DNA of 64,000 bases from Corinectria fuckeliana (GCA_019137255.1 WPDH01000074.1:372001-436000), one strand, 5' to 3'; shown: positions 34,482 to 45,879, counted from the stretch's first letter. Notes: generated by a model from the sequence alone, not told the origin. Numbers and translations: made by a program.

Positions 34482-37307
34482 CTAATCCTGGAAGAACTTG
34501 ATGATCTGCTGGAGATCACGCAGGCCAACGCCGTGTCTCGGGTAGCAGATGTACACCTCCTCGCCGAGAGCACCGAACTTGGTGCGGAAACTAGCCTTGC
34601 GGCGTAAACCCAGGCTGTCAACTATCGAGCGGTACGTGGCCGCAAGGAATCGAGCGCGGATGCCGTGCAGATGCTCGCCGGGCTTCAACTTCTCGGAAAC
34701 TCCGACTCCGAAGGTGACCTTGCCTTGAACAGTCGCCAGCGCGTGTCCAATGAGCACCTCAATGGCGCCGTTGGTGGCGCCGGGGAAGTCGAGCGCCCAC
34801 TTGACCTGCCAGCCGTGACGAGGCGCGAGACGGTGAAGCACGACCATGGAGAGGATAATGCCATCCTTTTCGGCGGCAAAGTAGCGGCGGTGCTCGGGGT
34901 CGACCCAGGGACGAACCTCGGTGAGATGAACCTGCTTGCCCTTGCGGGAAGCCTTCCATGCTTCGATCTGCGGGTCGGCACGGCTGATGAAGTCGGCATC
35001 GGCCTTGACCTCGTGGATCTTGATGCCTTCACGCTCGACACGACGAGCCTTGCTGCCGAGGCCGTTGGCATGGTTGGCGGCGGAGTGCTCGTGTCGGTCG
35101 GCGTCGACTCGCTGCTCCTCAGTGCACGAGAGAGTGCGCCAGCTGAGCTCACGGGCGAGGATCTTTTGCACACCGAAGGAGACCAGCATCCAGACTGGTG
35201 TGAGGTGTAGGTCTGTCGTCATGTACCTCACAAAGTCCTTGATGACCTCGGTGTACTGGCTCTGGTCGCACAGCGGATCACCGGTGACCATGGCAAACTT
35301 CTCCTGTGGAACGTAGCCAATAGCTGCGCCGGAAGAGTGTCGCCAAATCTTGAATCGATCGTCGAGCCAAGACGTGTTGGAGGCATCGCCGTAATTCGCG
35401 ATGAGCTTCTCAATCGGCGGCGGGCTGTCGGCCGAGTGTGGCTTGGTGGTATCGGCCTCCGGGTGGGGAAGGCCGGGAGGCTTCGCGGGCAGCGACTTGG
35501 GGTCGCGGTGGAAGAGCGATGCGTAGCGGACATCGCCCAACTCGAGCATCCAGGCAACGATGCGCTCGAGGCCTAGACCAGCACCGGCGTGGGGCGGTGC
35601 GCCAAGCTCAAAGGCTGAGAGGTAATCTTCCATGCCGTCCTCGGCGATACCAGCCTCGGCCATGTTCTGGCGCAGCTCCTCGACGTTGTGGATACGCTGG
35701 CCGCCAGAGCAGATCTCCTGGCCGCGGATGAAGATGTCGAAGGATCGGGTCCACTTGGGGTCATCGACATCCTTGGCCGTGTAGAAGGGTCGAGCGTTGG
35801 TGGGGAACTTGTCGAGAACATAGTAGTCGGTACCATATTTTTCCAAGACGAGCTGTCCAAGACGCATCTCATCGGGGGTGGAGAGGTCCTCTTCCTCGAC
35901 ATCACGGCCATCGTCACGCAGCATCTGGATGCCTTCTTGGAACGGGAGGATGAGTGTCTGTTCGAGCCATTTGAACTCGCCGCTGGGCCACCGCTTGCGG
36001 ATGACCTCGACCTCGGGCATGCTGTATACAGCCTTGAAGACGGCCTTGAGGAACACATCGATGACCTCAATGACCTCGTGATAGTCACGCTCAATGGTCA
36101 TCTCGATATCGAGGCCCGTGTATTCAGTCAAGTGACGGTGGGTGTTGGAGTTCTCAGCGCGGAAGACGGGGCCAACCTCGAAGACTCGACCGAAGTCGGC
36201 TGAGATGGCCATTTGCTTAGCGAGCTGAGGACTCTGGGCGAGGAAAGCGCGGCGACCAAAGTAGTTGACGGGGAATACGGAGGCGCCACTCTCGGTAGCG
36301 GCAGGCTGGAGCTTAGGAGTATTGATCTCGAGGAAGCCCCGCTCCTCGAGGGTGTTGCGGAATATGCGTGCGACGAGGGAGCGAACGCGGAAGAGAGCCT
36401 GGTTGGAGGGGTGTCGGAGATCCAAGATGCGCGCGTTCATGCGGTTGCGGAGCGTCTCAGGAGGCTTATAGTTGCTGAAGGGCAGGTTCTGGGCGGGGTT
36501 GACAAGGTGGACGGAGTCGATGTCAACCTCAACGCCGGACTGAGTGGCCGAGCGAATGGGCTGCGGGGGGTGCTTGAGGAAGCCAGTGACTTGGACAAGG
36601 GACTCCGGAGCCAGCTTGCGAACCCAGGTGACGAAGTCGGCGTTAGCGGCATCGCGGGCGAGGACACCCTGCACAGAGTACGTTTGGTCGCGGAGGAGTA
36701 GGAAGTCGAGGACCTTGGAGACTGGGCGCTGGGTCTCGATGCGGGCACGGAAGGTGACTTCGGTGCCGATAGGAAGAGTGTCGAGCTGCGCGATGGTGGT
36801 GAGCTCGTAGGGGTGCGTAGGCCAGTCTGCGCTGGTCGAGGTGCGGCCGCTCTCGATGGAAGTACGAGAGCTGGGCGTGCCATTGCCCGAGGCCATAGAC
36901 AGGGCCATAGCCATTGCCGACTTGGGCGTGTCTCGGGCATGGCCGTCCATGCTGGATCGTGCGGAGTCCTTGAGCTCGATGCCGCTGTCGCGCATCCTGT
37001 TCGTAGGGTGGGGGACAGGCTTGTAGGTTTCGGAGCTGTGGGCGACGTTGGTGGTGGTGTTTGGAGGGCTCGGAGGAGTGGCGAGAGTGCTGAGAGTGCT
37101 GGTGTTGATGTCCTTCTGGGGCGAACCGGGAGCCAAGACTGGGGACGCGCTCGAAAAGGCACTCATGTTTGAAAAGGTGGAAGGAGTTGTCGAGATGGGG
37201 GATGAGGGCAGCGAGGAGGAGTCTTTAACTCGATCCTGTGTGTTCAAGCTAAGCGGGAAGCCAAACGCCGAGGCGACAGGGGTATGGATCCCCGTTGAAG
37301 CCGTCAT
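34482..37307 (-). CDS. erdS: Aspartyl-tRNA synthetase-DUF2156 fusion: ergosteryl-aspartate synthase (ErdS type)
   Basis: Single-exon gene for 941 residues. Residues 1-165 are a Ser/Thr/Pro-rich extension. An OB-fold anticodon-binding domain lies at about 175-275. The class II synthetase core lies at about 300-605, with QSPQLAKQ (358-365), motif 2 FRAENSNTHRHLTEYTGLD (382-400) and motif 3 GLGLERIV with Arg582. From about 630 to 935 is a DUF2156 domain, a GNAT-like fold that in bacterial MprF and related proteins transfers amino acids from aminoacyl-tRNA to lipids. Fungal AspRS-DUF2156 fusions are known (work on RNA-dependent sterol aspartylation) to charge tRNA-Asp and pass Asp to the 3beta-OH of ergosterol. 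The synthetase motifs all look intact, so both steps are plausible here. The genome should carry a separate ordinary cytosolic AspRS. The first ATG was used; Met48 is an alternative start that would remove only low-complexity sequence. The nearest recognised gene upstream is a divergent hydrolase fitting ErdH. Function is assigned by architecture; the symbol follows the published name. Confidence 0.92.
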   Translation of the reverse strand: MTASTGIHTPVASAFGFPLSLNTQDRVKDSSSLPSSPISTTPSTFSNMSAFSSASPVLAPGSPQKDINTSTLSTLATPPSPPNTTTNVAHSSETYKPVPHPTNRMRDSGIELKDSARSSMDGHARDTPKSAMAMALSMASGNGTPSSRTSIESGRTSTSADWPTHPYELTTIAQLDTLPIGTEVTFRARIETQRPVSKVLDFLLLRDQTYSVQGVLARDAANADFVTWVRKLAPESLVQVTGFLKHPPQPIRSATQSGVEVDIDSVHLVNPAQNLPFSNYKPPETLRNRMNARILDLRHPSNQALFRVRSLVARIFRNTLEERGFLEINTPKLQPAATESGASVFPVNYFGRRAFLAQSPQLAKQMAISADFGRVFEVGPVFRAENSNTHRHLTEYTGLDIEMTIERDYHEVIEVIDVFLKAVFKAVYSMPEVEVIRKRWPSGEFKWLEQTLILPFQEGIQMLRDDGRDVEEEDLSTPDEMRLGQLVLEKYGTDYYVLDKFPTNARPFYTAKDVDDPKWTRSFDIFIRGQEICSGGQRIHNVEELRQNMAEAGIAEDGMEDYLSAFELGAPPHAGAGLGLERIVAWMLELGDVRYASLFHRDPKSLPAKPPGLPHPEADTTKPHSADSPPPIEKLIANYGDASNTSWLDDRFKIWRHSSGAAIGYVPQEKFAMVTGDPLCDQSQYTEVIKDFVRYMTTDLHLTPVWMLVSFGVQKILARELSWRTLSCTEEQRVDADRHEHSAANHANGLGSKARRVEREGIKIHEVKADADFISRADPQIEAWKASRKGKQVHLTEVRPWVDPEHRRYFAAEKDGIILSMVVLHRLAPRHGWQVKWALDFPGATNGAIEVLIGHALATVQGKVTFGVGVSEKLKPGEHLHGIRARFLAATYRSIVDSLGLRRKASFRTKFGALGEEVYICYPRHGVGLRDLQQIIKFFQD

Positions 37308-39635
37308 ACTACCGCTGCGGGGTGTGTGGTGTGGCCGGGGGTGGATCTTGGCAGCTAGAGCGCCACACTTTGTGCCAGGTACTATGTACTATTATGTAGT
37401 ACCACTACTTAGTAGTAGAGGCAACAAACGCCGCAGTCGATGACGATCGATTTCAACTATCTTTGTAGATAGCCTGTTGTAGGTGCTGGAGGTGCTTGGG
37501 CCGCAAATCAGGGGCCGGTGCGACGGTGACGCCAGGGCGGGAGGATGGTCCAGTCCGTGTATGCGTGCGGTGTTGCGTTGGATCGTTCAATGCTGGTTCG
37601 TCACAGGCCTCGCTGCAAGGCCGGGCTGTCTGTTGGAGTGAAGCTGGATGGATGATCAACGATAAACCACGAGATTTAATGGCGAGCAAAGCAGAAGTCT
37701 ACATAGTAGTGGCGAACGGTCACACGACTTTATAGTAGGAAAGAAAGCTCGGGGTCCACGGAGCGAGCGAGTTAGCGAGGATTTCCAATGACTGAGCAAC
37801 ACAAAAGAAAATTGCATTGATGCGTTGCTTACCTCACGGCAACCCTTCGGCCCCGGACTCAAACTCGGCATTCCGCGAAGTGGTGTTAGGATGGGTGGGG
37901 AGGGGGGGGGGAGGTTCCATCACCAACCAGAAGGGGCCGCGTGCCGAGTTATCCCCTAGAGTTAAGTCCGTATCCAGCGAAGCGCCCAGTAGAAAGCGGC
38001 ATTTGCTAGACAGTTCCACACGGCTTCAAGACGGCGGCATGGCCGGAATACTTCACGAAACGTGCGTCATAGCTCCGGTCGGTGTGAACGGACATTCCAT
38101 ACCGTGAGTCGCGAGGTGCTGCATGAAGGTGGTAACGCACCCCGGGACCTGAAGGAACAACACATGCACGCGTGACTGGATGCCACCGATTTCTTCCCTC
38201 TTCTTTTCGCTTGGGTTGCCTGGAATCGGGCTGGAGAACTGAGTGTGCGTGTGGGACCTACAGAACCAGGGCCATGGGACATGCGGCATCGAGAATCAGA
38301 TATTGGCAGCACAGCTATTGCCTGAGACTGCGACACCCACTGCACCACATCGGTTGCCGCTAGCATGCCAGGGAGTTGCCGTCTCCCGTCTGGGCATCAG
38401 CCACATGTACCTGCTACGCACAAAACGTGCCGTTCTATGTAGGGCAACCTCCATACCACGCACGCATGTGTTTTGGTTTGGAATTCCTTAGATAACTGCT
38501 AGTTCTCTCAGGTCGCCGCCGGGTTGCCGGAGCCACACCCGGCTCCGAATGTCCCCGCGCTTGGGCGATCCCGGTGACACTGCTCCGGCAAGACGTACTG
38601 CATAGTGGGGGCAGGCAGAAGTAAATGAGACAACTCAGAACAACTGCAACTGTGCTCAAGCCCCGCGGATACAAAATAAGACGCACTAGTGAGCTGAGAA
38701 ACAGACAACCGACTACAAGAGAGGTCAAGCTCCTTGTAAGAGGCTCACGAGCTCTCGAGCGAGACACGGTGGCTGGCGGTTAGCCGCGAGGGACAAATCG
38801 ATTGGTGGCGCTTGTGGCTTGCTGCTCTCGATGTGACGTCAACCATCGAAGTCTGATCGGATGAGTCGGGTAGGCGGCAAGTGCATTGGGTGACACCATT
38901 GCCCGCTCCACCTTTGATTCTTTCCCGCCGCCACAATGTCGTCATTTCCTCCAAACAGTTCCTGGGGTCCGCAATCCACGTCTGACTGGGAGGAGTATGA
39001 CATGCTATTGGCTGGTTCGGCTGAGCGCCCAATGCAACGTCATCGGTATGTAAGCAATGTCCAGCGCCTCAGCTTAGACGTTGCCGCTTTGTTCGTTAGG
39101 CTTTCTTCCAAGTTCCATCGCTCATCGACATCATTAGATAAGCCATCAAACGCCATCAAACCTCAGGTTGTTCGGCTGCTTTGCCCCACCGCGGCATAAC
39201 TTGCTTGGACGCCCTGGCACCTGGTTTGGAGCCGCTGGTCTCGACCGTAGGGTGAACATTCTTAATAGCGTGCGTTGGCTGCTGATAGTGGTCTGTACTG
39301 CACGCACGCAAACACGGTAACTACCTTAGCAACCTACCTATCTACCACCCAACGCTGTCACCTCTCAGCATCACCACCCATCACCATCACCATCCAAACC
39401 CTATCCCAACATTTCCGTCCAAACATCTCCATCCATCCGTCTCACTGACTCCGTCTACCCCAGTCCTAGGGCCCTTGGCTCCCACCCTTCCACATTCCCA
39501 TCTCCCCACCCCGCTCCGTAGAGGCCAAACCACGTGTTTGACGACTCTCCGTCTTTCTGACTGAATGCGTCGTTTTGACTCTTCCCGCATCTCTCGTCCC
39601 TCTCGCCAGTCACTAGTCACCAGTCGCCAGTCACC
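37308..39635. promoter_or_regulatory. Divergent intergenic region between erdS-type and erdH-type genes
   Basis: 2.3 kb that must hold the promoters of both genes. It contains a GC-rich G run near 37899-37912 and a TC/AC-rich stretch before the hydrolase start (39320-39635) that looks like a leader. An 87-codon plus-strand frame at 38936-39199 starts in a good fungal Kozak context but has no recognised homologue. No specific operator could be identified. Confidence 0.5.
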
Positions 39636-40862
39636 ATGCCCCCTTCCTCCTCGTCCCTCCTCCAAGTCCCGCAGCCGGACTCCCTCCCGGTGGCCGGCTC
39701 TTGGCTGGACGCACCCTCCTCCGGGATGGAGGCCACCCCCTCCACCACCAACCCGACTACTCCGGAGCCTCCGGGCTATGTCAATCCCCTCGAGGCCAGC
39801 TCCCGCTGGTACCTCATGGCCCGCGCCCAGGCCATTCGGTCTGCAGCTAGCCTTGGCTTCAGCATCGCCAACCGCACCGAACCGCCGCCGCCTGAGCCCT
39901 CGCGTGACTTCTACCTCGATGCTACTCTGGCCTCGGGCTCTAAAGGTCGTGGTAAGATCAAGGTCGACGTGTGGACCCCGCCGCGGCTGGCCATCGGCGC
40001 TCGCCCCGCCATTATCAATTTCCACGGTGGAGGTTGGATCCTCGGTCAAGGGACCGACAACGCTCGCTGGGCTGGGGCCATCTTGTCTCAGCTGGATGCC
40101 GTCGTCTTCAGCGTCAACTACCGCCTAGCCCCGTCACATCCCTTCCCGACCCCCATCGAGGACTGCGTCGATGCAGTGCTCCAGATTAAGCATCGCGCCG
40201 CCGAGTTTGGCATCGACCCGGACCGTATCGTTCTCTCGGGCTTTTCCGCAGGTGCTACCAATGCGCTTTCCACCTGGCTCATCCTCACCGACCCAGACCG
40301 ATGGGGTTACAAGCTCCCCATCCATCCACCTCGCATTGCAGGTCTAAGTGTCTTCTACCCCGTTCTGGACTGGACCCTCACTCGTCCCGAGAAGCGTCTG
40401 ACATGTTCTCGCCCGGATTTGACTCTGCCCAAGGGTCTGACCGATCTCATCGATGCCTGTTTCATCTATCCACCCATTCCCCGCGAGCAGCGAACAGACC
40501 CGCGCCTGTCTCCAGGCCTTATGCCGGACGAGCTCCTACTGCGGTTGCCGCCTGTTCACCTCGTTATCTGCGAGTACGACATGTTGCACTCGGAGGGCTT
40601 GAAGTTCGCCGACCGCGTTAAACGTGCAGGCAGGACAATCACCATACGCGAAGTGGCCGGCGAAAAGCACGCATGGGATAACCCGCTCCCCATGGCCCCC
40701 AAAGAGAGCGTCGTAGTCGAGTACAGCGAGGCCGTTCAGAACATGGCCGGCTGGTTGGGACGCGACTGCGAGACGGATCGAGAGTCCATAAGGTCCATGA
40801 GGACCAAGCGACCTCTGCGACGACCTAGCTATTTGTCTTTTAAGTCTTGGTCCGGGAGGTGA
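39636..40862 (+). CDS. HSL-family alpha/beta hydrolase, ErdH candidate (ergosteryl-aspartate hydrolase)
   Basis: Single-exon 408-residue protein of the hormone-sensitive-lipase-like alpha/beta hydrolase family. The oxyanion motif HGGGW is at 130-134. The nucleophile elbow GFSAG places Ser204. The remaining triad is probably Asp315 (ICEYDM) and His345 (GEKHAWD). The NYRLAP stretch at 161-166 is typical of the family. There is no signal peptide or membrane helix; the N-terminal 50 residues are Pro/Ser-rich and the C-terminal 30 are basic. Taken alone this would be a generic esterase. Its position as the nearest recognised gene, divergent from the AspRS-DUF2156 gene, matches the reported ErdH, which removes Asp from ergosteryl-aspartate, so that role is likely but inferred from context. 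The start was taken at MPPSSSS, which follows a CACC context (GTCACCATG). Confidence 0.8.
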   Translation: MPPSSSSLLQVPQPDSLPVAGSWLDAPSSGMEATPSTTNPTTPEPPGYVNPLEASSRWYLMARAQAIRSAASLGFSIANRTEPPPPEPSRDFYLDATLASGSKGRGKIKVDVWTPPRLAIGARPAIINFHGGGWILGQGTDNARWAGAILSQLDAVVFSVNYRLAPSHPFPTPIEDCVDAVLQIKHRAAEFGIDPDRIVLSGFSAGATNALSTWLILTDPDRWGYKLPIHPPRIAGLSVFYPVLDWTLTRPEKRLTCSRPDLTLPKGLTDLIDACFIYPPIPREQRTDPRLSPGLMPDELLLRLPPVHLVICEYDMLHSEGLKFADRVKRAGRTITIREVAGEKHAWDNPLPMAPKESVVVEYSEAVQNMAGWLGRDCETDRESIRSMRTKRPLRRPSYLSFKSWSGR

Positions 40863-43409
40863 TTCCTGGTGTCAGAGAGCGAAAGAGCGAGGGCACTTTT
40901 ATGTGTGCGTAGGCGTTAAGAGGCAATACTTGGTACACGACTAAAGACAGAATTCTGTACAGTGAGGAAGAAGAAACACGGCGAACACGGAGAGCTGGGA
41001 TGGTCTCTTGTGGATATTTTGTTTGGGTTGATAATGAGAGGGATACAGTATACATAACTTCTTCATGATACATACGATTAGATGATATCTCGGAACTACC
41101 CACGTTCATACATGCCTTCAGAAACATGGCAAAAGCCCATAAGACTACATCAATCAGCTTAACGCGCCTTGGAGCTAGACCGCCAACTTACACCCACAAG
41201 CGAGGCCGGTTCCATCCGTTCGGGCCCGTGGCTTCACCCCGGTGTGGCGTCTCAACCTTAAAGCTACCACGATAAGGCAAAGCAAGTATCTACATACAGT
41301 ACTGTAAACCTTGGGCCCGACCATGGCCTGTCCCTGTTGGTCAGCTGCAGAATGCCAAACCGCATCTCTAGCGTGGCTAGGTTCTTTATTTGCTCCCGCT
41401 TGCCGCGTCCTTCCAAGGGTTCACACCTCCATTTCGGAAGCCTCGGAGAGGGCATGGGCGCGCCCCGGCATCTGCAACGGAGCTAACTAGTAGGTGCATG
41501 TACATACATGCAGAAAAAAAACCGATTTTGAACTCTTTTGTGTAAGGCGGGATCGTCGGGTGTAGAGCGTTGAAAGCTTGTCACCTGGTTGCGGTCCTTC
41601 GGGAAGGCCTTTTCACAGCTCGGTTCGTCCTCCGCTTCTGCCGCGTAGGTCTATGTACATAATAGTTCGCTCAGGGAAGGTTCGCTAGCTGGACTTGCAT
41701 TGGCTAACAGATGGTGAAAGAGTCATGCACACTTCATCACCGTGCCATGCGCTGCGCTTCTTAAAGCCGGCGATCAGGAATAGGTCAGCAGGCGTACCGG
41801 GAGGTTTGGGGTCATTCCGCTAGCCTTCCCTCTTCCCCGTAGGGCTTTGGTCGGTGCCGGCGAGGAAGTCTAAATCGTAGCATCCTGGAGAAGCTATGCT
41901 ACTGGCTCGTCGACAATGGGCATACTTTGAAATATCACATACAAAAGTCGAGAGGGGTGTCTGCCAGCAGAGGAGAGATCGAGATGTGCTCCCCCATCCA
42001 TTGATAATGTTGGTCAGCTGGCCCTCATGCTACCTACCTACTCGGACGAGGCGTCAAGAGCCCGCTAAACCCGTTGGCGTTGCCCGATCCATCCATGCAA
42101 ATGTATGGCAATCGAGGCTTGTGGTCCCATCTCCACATGCGACTTCTGGCAGCCCACCCGCATTTTCGGGGTGGAATTGTTTCCGGGGGCCGAAAAGCCC
42201 AAAAAAACAAAATGCTTCTTCCCGAGAAGCCAAAGACCTTCACGGTTTTTCAGGGCTGCTTGGTCTGCCGACGTTGCAAATGACCTTTTTATTTTTATTT
42301 TTCAATTCAAAACATGATCAAGTCATAAATCATGCCATTTTGTTTTCCCTACTTACTCAAGGTAATTAAGCATTGATTTGTCGGTGGACTGATCCCCTAG
42401 TTAGTAAGCTTCGACTAGCAGGCAGATGGCTCAAGGCATGATTATTGATCGCCTTGTTGGCGTACCGCTAGCATACTCACAAATGGAAGATCATGTCCGG
42501 CGAATTCCAATAGCTGCTGTAAAACACCAACGAATATACTTCATGCAGTAATTAGAACACCACCGATCCACATCTAGCTAGGATCTCTACAATCTACACT
42601 CCGTAGCGCCACACCTGCTCGTCTCTTGTCTTGGCAACTTGGCAACTTGGCAAGCACTTTAAGATCAGTGTACCATGTATCCCGTGCCAACCCCGTACCA
42701 CACGTGGAGACGGGGCACGGAGGTTCTCGGGCTTTCCAACGGTATGGCCGGCTCCGATATACGGACGAGCTCCGCCGAAGTCGAGATAGATCGGTCAAGA
42801 GTTAGTCCAAGACGTGTTGAATCAACACAATAGCCCGACCACAATCTCATCAACATCCGGCTCACTGTGTCCAAATCAGGGGCACTTGAATCCCCCCTGA
42901 ACTACTGAACATGCTTTTATTGTTTCCTAGGCTGTTGTGCTGAGTGATTGGAACCTTTCGACGCACGGAGAAGTATTGGGTGAGCTGCTCTCGCGACCTC
43001 AATGGCATCAATTTGAACAACATGTTAGCCTTGACGTGAAATTAGGAGGCTCAAAACGTCTATAGTATTGTCAAGGCCTCTAGACCCATGGATCTTACTA
43101 GGCATATGGCTGACAGCGACGGAGGATCTCCTCAGATAGTTTTGTACAGGGTAGGTGCAATGAGATACGACTTGGACTACGTCTCGTACACGTTAACCAT
43201 ACCTTGGCGCAATGCAGGCAGGTCATAAATAATTGTCATTAGCAAGGTAGACTGCGTTCAGCTTTAGACTGCCACCAGATGCCGTCCTAGTTCTGTGTTA
43301 TTTTAAAGCACCTCGAGGACGTGTCCTGACAGCCTTGTTGCCGTGGACAAACAACTACTCGTTACCCATCATAAAGTGAGCCTGCTTCTGCTAGAATTGT
43401 ACAGAGTAC
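40863..43409. other. Intergenic between convergent genes, no gene recognised
   Basis: About 2.5 kb. The longest frames (for example plus 41896-42369) show no domain and overlap frames on the other strand. It contains short T-rich and palindromic runs and nothing else I can support. Confidence 0.45.
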
Positions 43410-44223
43410 TTATTTCCACTGAGCCTCCTTGCTCTTGACGAACTCCGACAGGATAGCAACAATCTTGGACATGGCCGCGAGGTATGAGGTGAGCTCCGTG
43501 TTGACCAGCTCGGGGGAGTCGCCGAGCTTCTTGTAGAAATCGGCGCGGTACGGGCAGGCGGACATGGCGGCGCTGAAGATGGGCTTGATAAGGAAACCGT
43601 GGAAGGGCTTCAGGGTGTTGCCGTAAGCGTTACGGAACGAGTCCGCAAGCTCCTCGGAGGGGTTGGCGATGTTGCGGGTGAGGGCCTGGCAGGTGAAGTC
43701 GAGACCTCTGCCGACGAGAGCACGTATTAGCCCAGTCAAACCTAGGATTCAGATGCCGAGAAAGACTTACCGCACAAGCCAGAGGGCACCTTCAGCGGCA
43801 TCGTGCTTCTTGGTCTTGAGCTCGTTTCGGACCAGGTCCTGGACGTTGCCGGACTCGGCGGGGGCAGCCTCCTGCTGGGTACGGAGCTTCTATAGACGAG
43901 GAGACTCGGTCAGAGATGTAGTGTTAAGGGGGGGCCGGGTCGGGCAGGAGCACGAACGGCAACGTTGGAGAGGATGTCTTTCTTGACGGGGGAAAAGGCA
44001 ACGGAGCCAAGGGTGTCTGAGGATCGTTGTCAGAGCTTGTCAAGAATTTTAAAAAGGCGTGGAGGAGAGCAATACCAAACATGGTGGTCATGGCCTCGGC
44101 GGCCTCGAGGAACTCGGTCGTGGAGATGGCATTGCCGTTGGCCTCGTCGATGGGGACGTCGGTGAAGGAGCGCTTGAAGCTCTGGACGATAGTGCCACCG
44201 GCGGGGTAAACAGGAGCGGACAT
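43410..44223 (-). CDS. Glycolipid transfer protein, HET-C2 type
   Basis: Small cytosolic protein of the GLTP fold that moves glycosphingolipids between membranes. The Podospora orthologue HET-C2 also takes part in heterokaryon incompatibility through allelic variation. Minus-strand exons are 44223-44076, 44016-43958, 43889-43771 and 43707-43410, giving 207 residues; the introns are 59, 68 and 63 bp. The lipid head-group-binding residues of the family are present in the right spacing: Asp63, Asn67 and Lys70 in KKDILSNVAK, Trp106 in ALWLVRG and His145 in LKPFHGF. The second intron uses a weak donor (GTTCGT); it was chosen because it alone restores the family's continuous SNV-AKLRTQQ sequence. 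The gene is probably not near any het-type NLR; none is seen in this window. Confidence 0.93.
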
Positions 44224-45879
44224 GATGGCGGATTGTGGCGAGGCGGTGGTTGGAGGGCAAGATGGAAGATGGGAGTGATGAGAGTTGAACAGAAGGACAG
44301 AGGTGGTGGCGGTCAAGCTGTCCCTTAGGCCTAGAGTTACCGCTGAGACGAACGAGGGGACGCGTCAAGGAGGGGCATAGGACAGTGCGGATTGATAAGA
44401 GCAGCAGCTTCATACGGGCACTCTCGGACACTGCAGCACTGTACTGAAACGGGGCCGGAACTATCTAGCTCCGATAAGACACCTCAAACCCCACCCAGCG
44501 TGATTTGGGTGGGGAGTAGTAGTACGAGTACTTTACGAATACTCCGTACATGGGTTGATGGGCTTTGTTGACGAGGGGCAACGCAAGAGTTGAGACGAGC
44601 TTCACCGCTCAGCATAAACAGAGCAAGTCAAGCAGAGCTTAGTAAGGGGTCAAGCTTGTCTGCCCATTGCCCGTTGTCATTGCTCCCCTTTTAGCAAAGC
44701 GCTCACCGTTGCTAAGGTTGCTAAGTACTATGTCCCTTGCAATTACCACGTAGTCTAGTACTGGGATACTTACCCCTCCCTTACCTGATTTAGAGCACAC
44801 TTAGATAATCATGCTTACTCCCCTCACTAAAGGAAGATTTGCTAGGCTTGGCTTGCGCTCTTCGGGAAGCCAAGGTCGAAATCGTCTCGGTTGGTTTGGT
44901 AGTCCGAGAATAGTCAACTCGGCAGGTCGTTTACAGCTAGTTCAAGTACCTAAGTGAAGAAGGACATAATGATAATGTAAACACTGCATGAGTCGAAAAC
45001 AGGTCCTTACGTTCAGCCAAATTTACCCCTCGTTATTCACCCAAAGTGGGCAGCTCTAGAGCTCTTTGTGACGTCATGTAGGACCATCCATCCCACCACG
45101 ACCCGGTCAAGTTTCAAGAACCCCGATCAACAATCTAGGCACACTACTTCGTACAGGAGATCCGCGGCGCAGGGGGAAATCGACGAACGGCGAGGATCCG
45201 GGCTCATGCTGAGAGAAAGCTGCCAGAGACATTTCACGAAGCTCCCTCGGAGCGCCAATGGACTTTAGTCCCTCCGTGTAGCCTATGAGAGTGACGCGGT
45301 AACACCAGCTCCTACATACGTTTGGCTTCGTGCTGAGCTTGCAGGCTGACCCTCTTATTAAAACACACACACATACGCATTGGTATTAATAGTGGCAGTT
45401 TCTAGTCGCAAGGACCGGGAGCATCCTGGGTTTCTGCCCTTTTCTGGGCGGGAAAAGTACCCTACCTGTCTAGGTACTTAGCTTACAAGCCACGAGCATG
45501 GCGAAACACAAGTTCCAAGAAACCCCCCCCGCTCCGTCGTACTGTAGTGAAAGATCCTGCTTCAAAGTCTTGGCGACAGCTTCGAAGGCACCCACCAACC
45601 GATGACATCGTCTGCCCAGCGCCGTATTTGCTTTCAGCCGTGCCGCTTTTCCGGCCCACGTCGCGTGTGGCGGGCCTACTTCGTACCTTATTCTTCGCCA
45701 AGAACAGCCCGGAACCAAAATCCGTCGTCGCCTTAAGGCTGTCCCTTCCCTCCATTTTCTCTCCCCTCGTCCATTACCTCCAGGTAACTTAATCTGCCCC
45801 CCCGTCCTAAATTTACCTACGTTGGGGAACCCCGCATCCCTTAATTCCTACCCCAGACCGGCCAGCCTCCTTGTGCACG
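44224..45879. other. Intergenic between divergent HET-C2-type and phospholipase D genes
   Basis: 1.66 kb holding both promoters. It contains scattered AGTACTCCGTA-like and TAGGTACTTA palindromes (around 44520-44550 and 45471-45480). The last 300 bases before the phospholipase D start are C/T-rich. No gene is recognised. Confidence 0.45.

Noticed and set aside
38435..38767. 110-codon minus-strand frame with two hydrophobic stretches in the erdS-erdH interval
   Set aside because: No homologue recognised, and it lies where leader or promoter DNA is expected.
43410..44223. The HET-C2-type gene as evidence of a heterokaryon-incompatibility locus
   Set aside because: The orthologue is a general glycolipid transfer protein, and no partner NLR (het-d/het-e type) is in the window.
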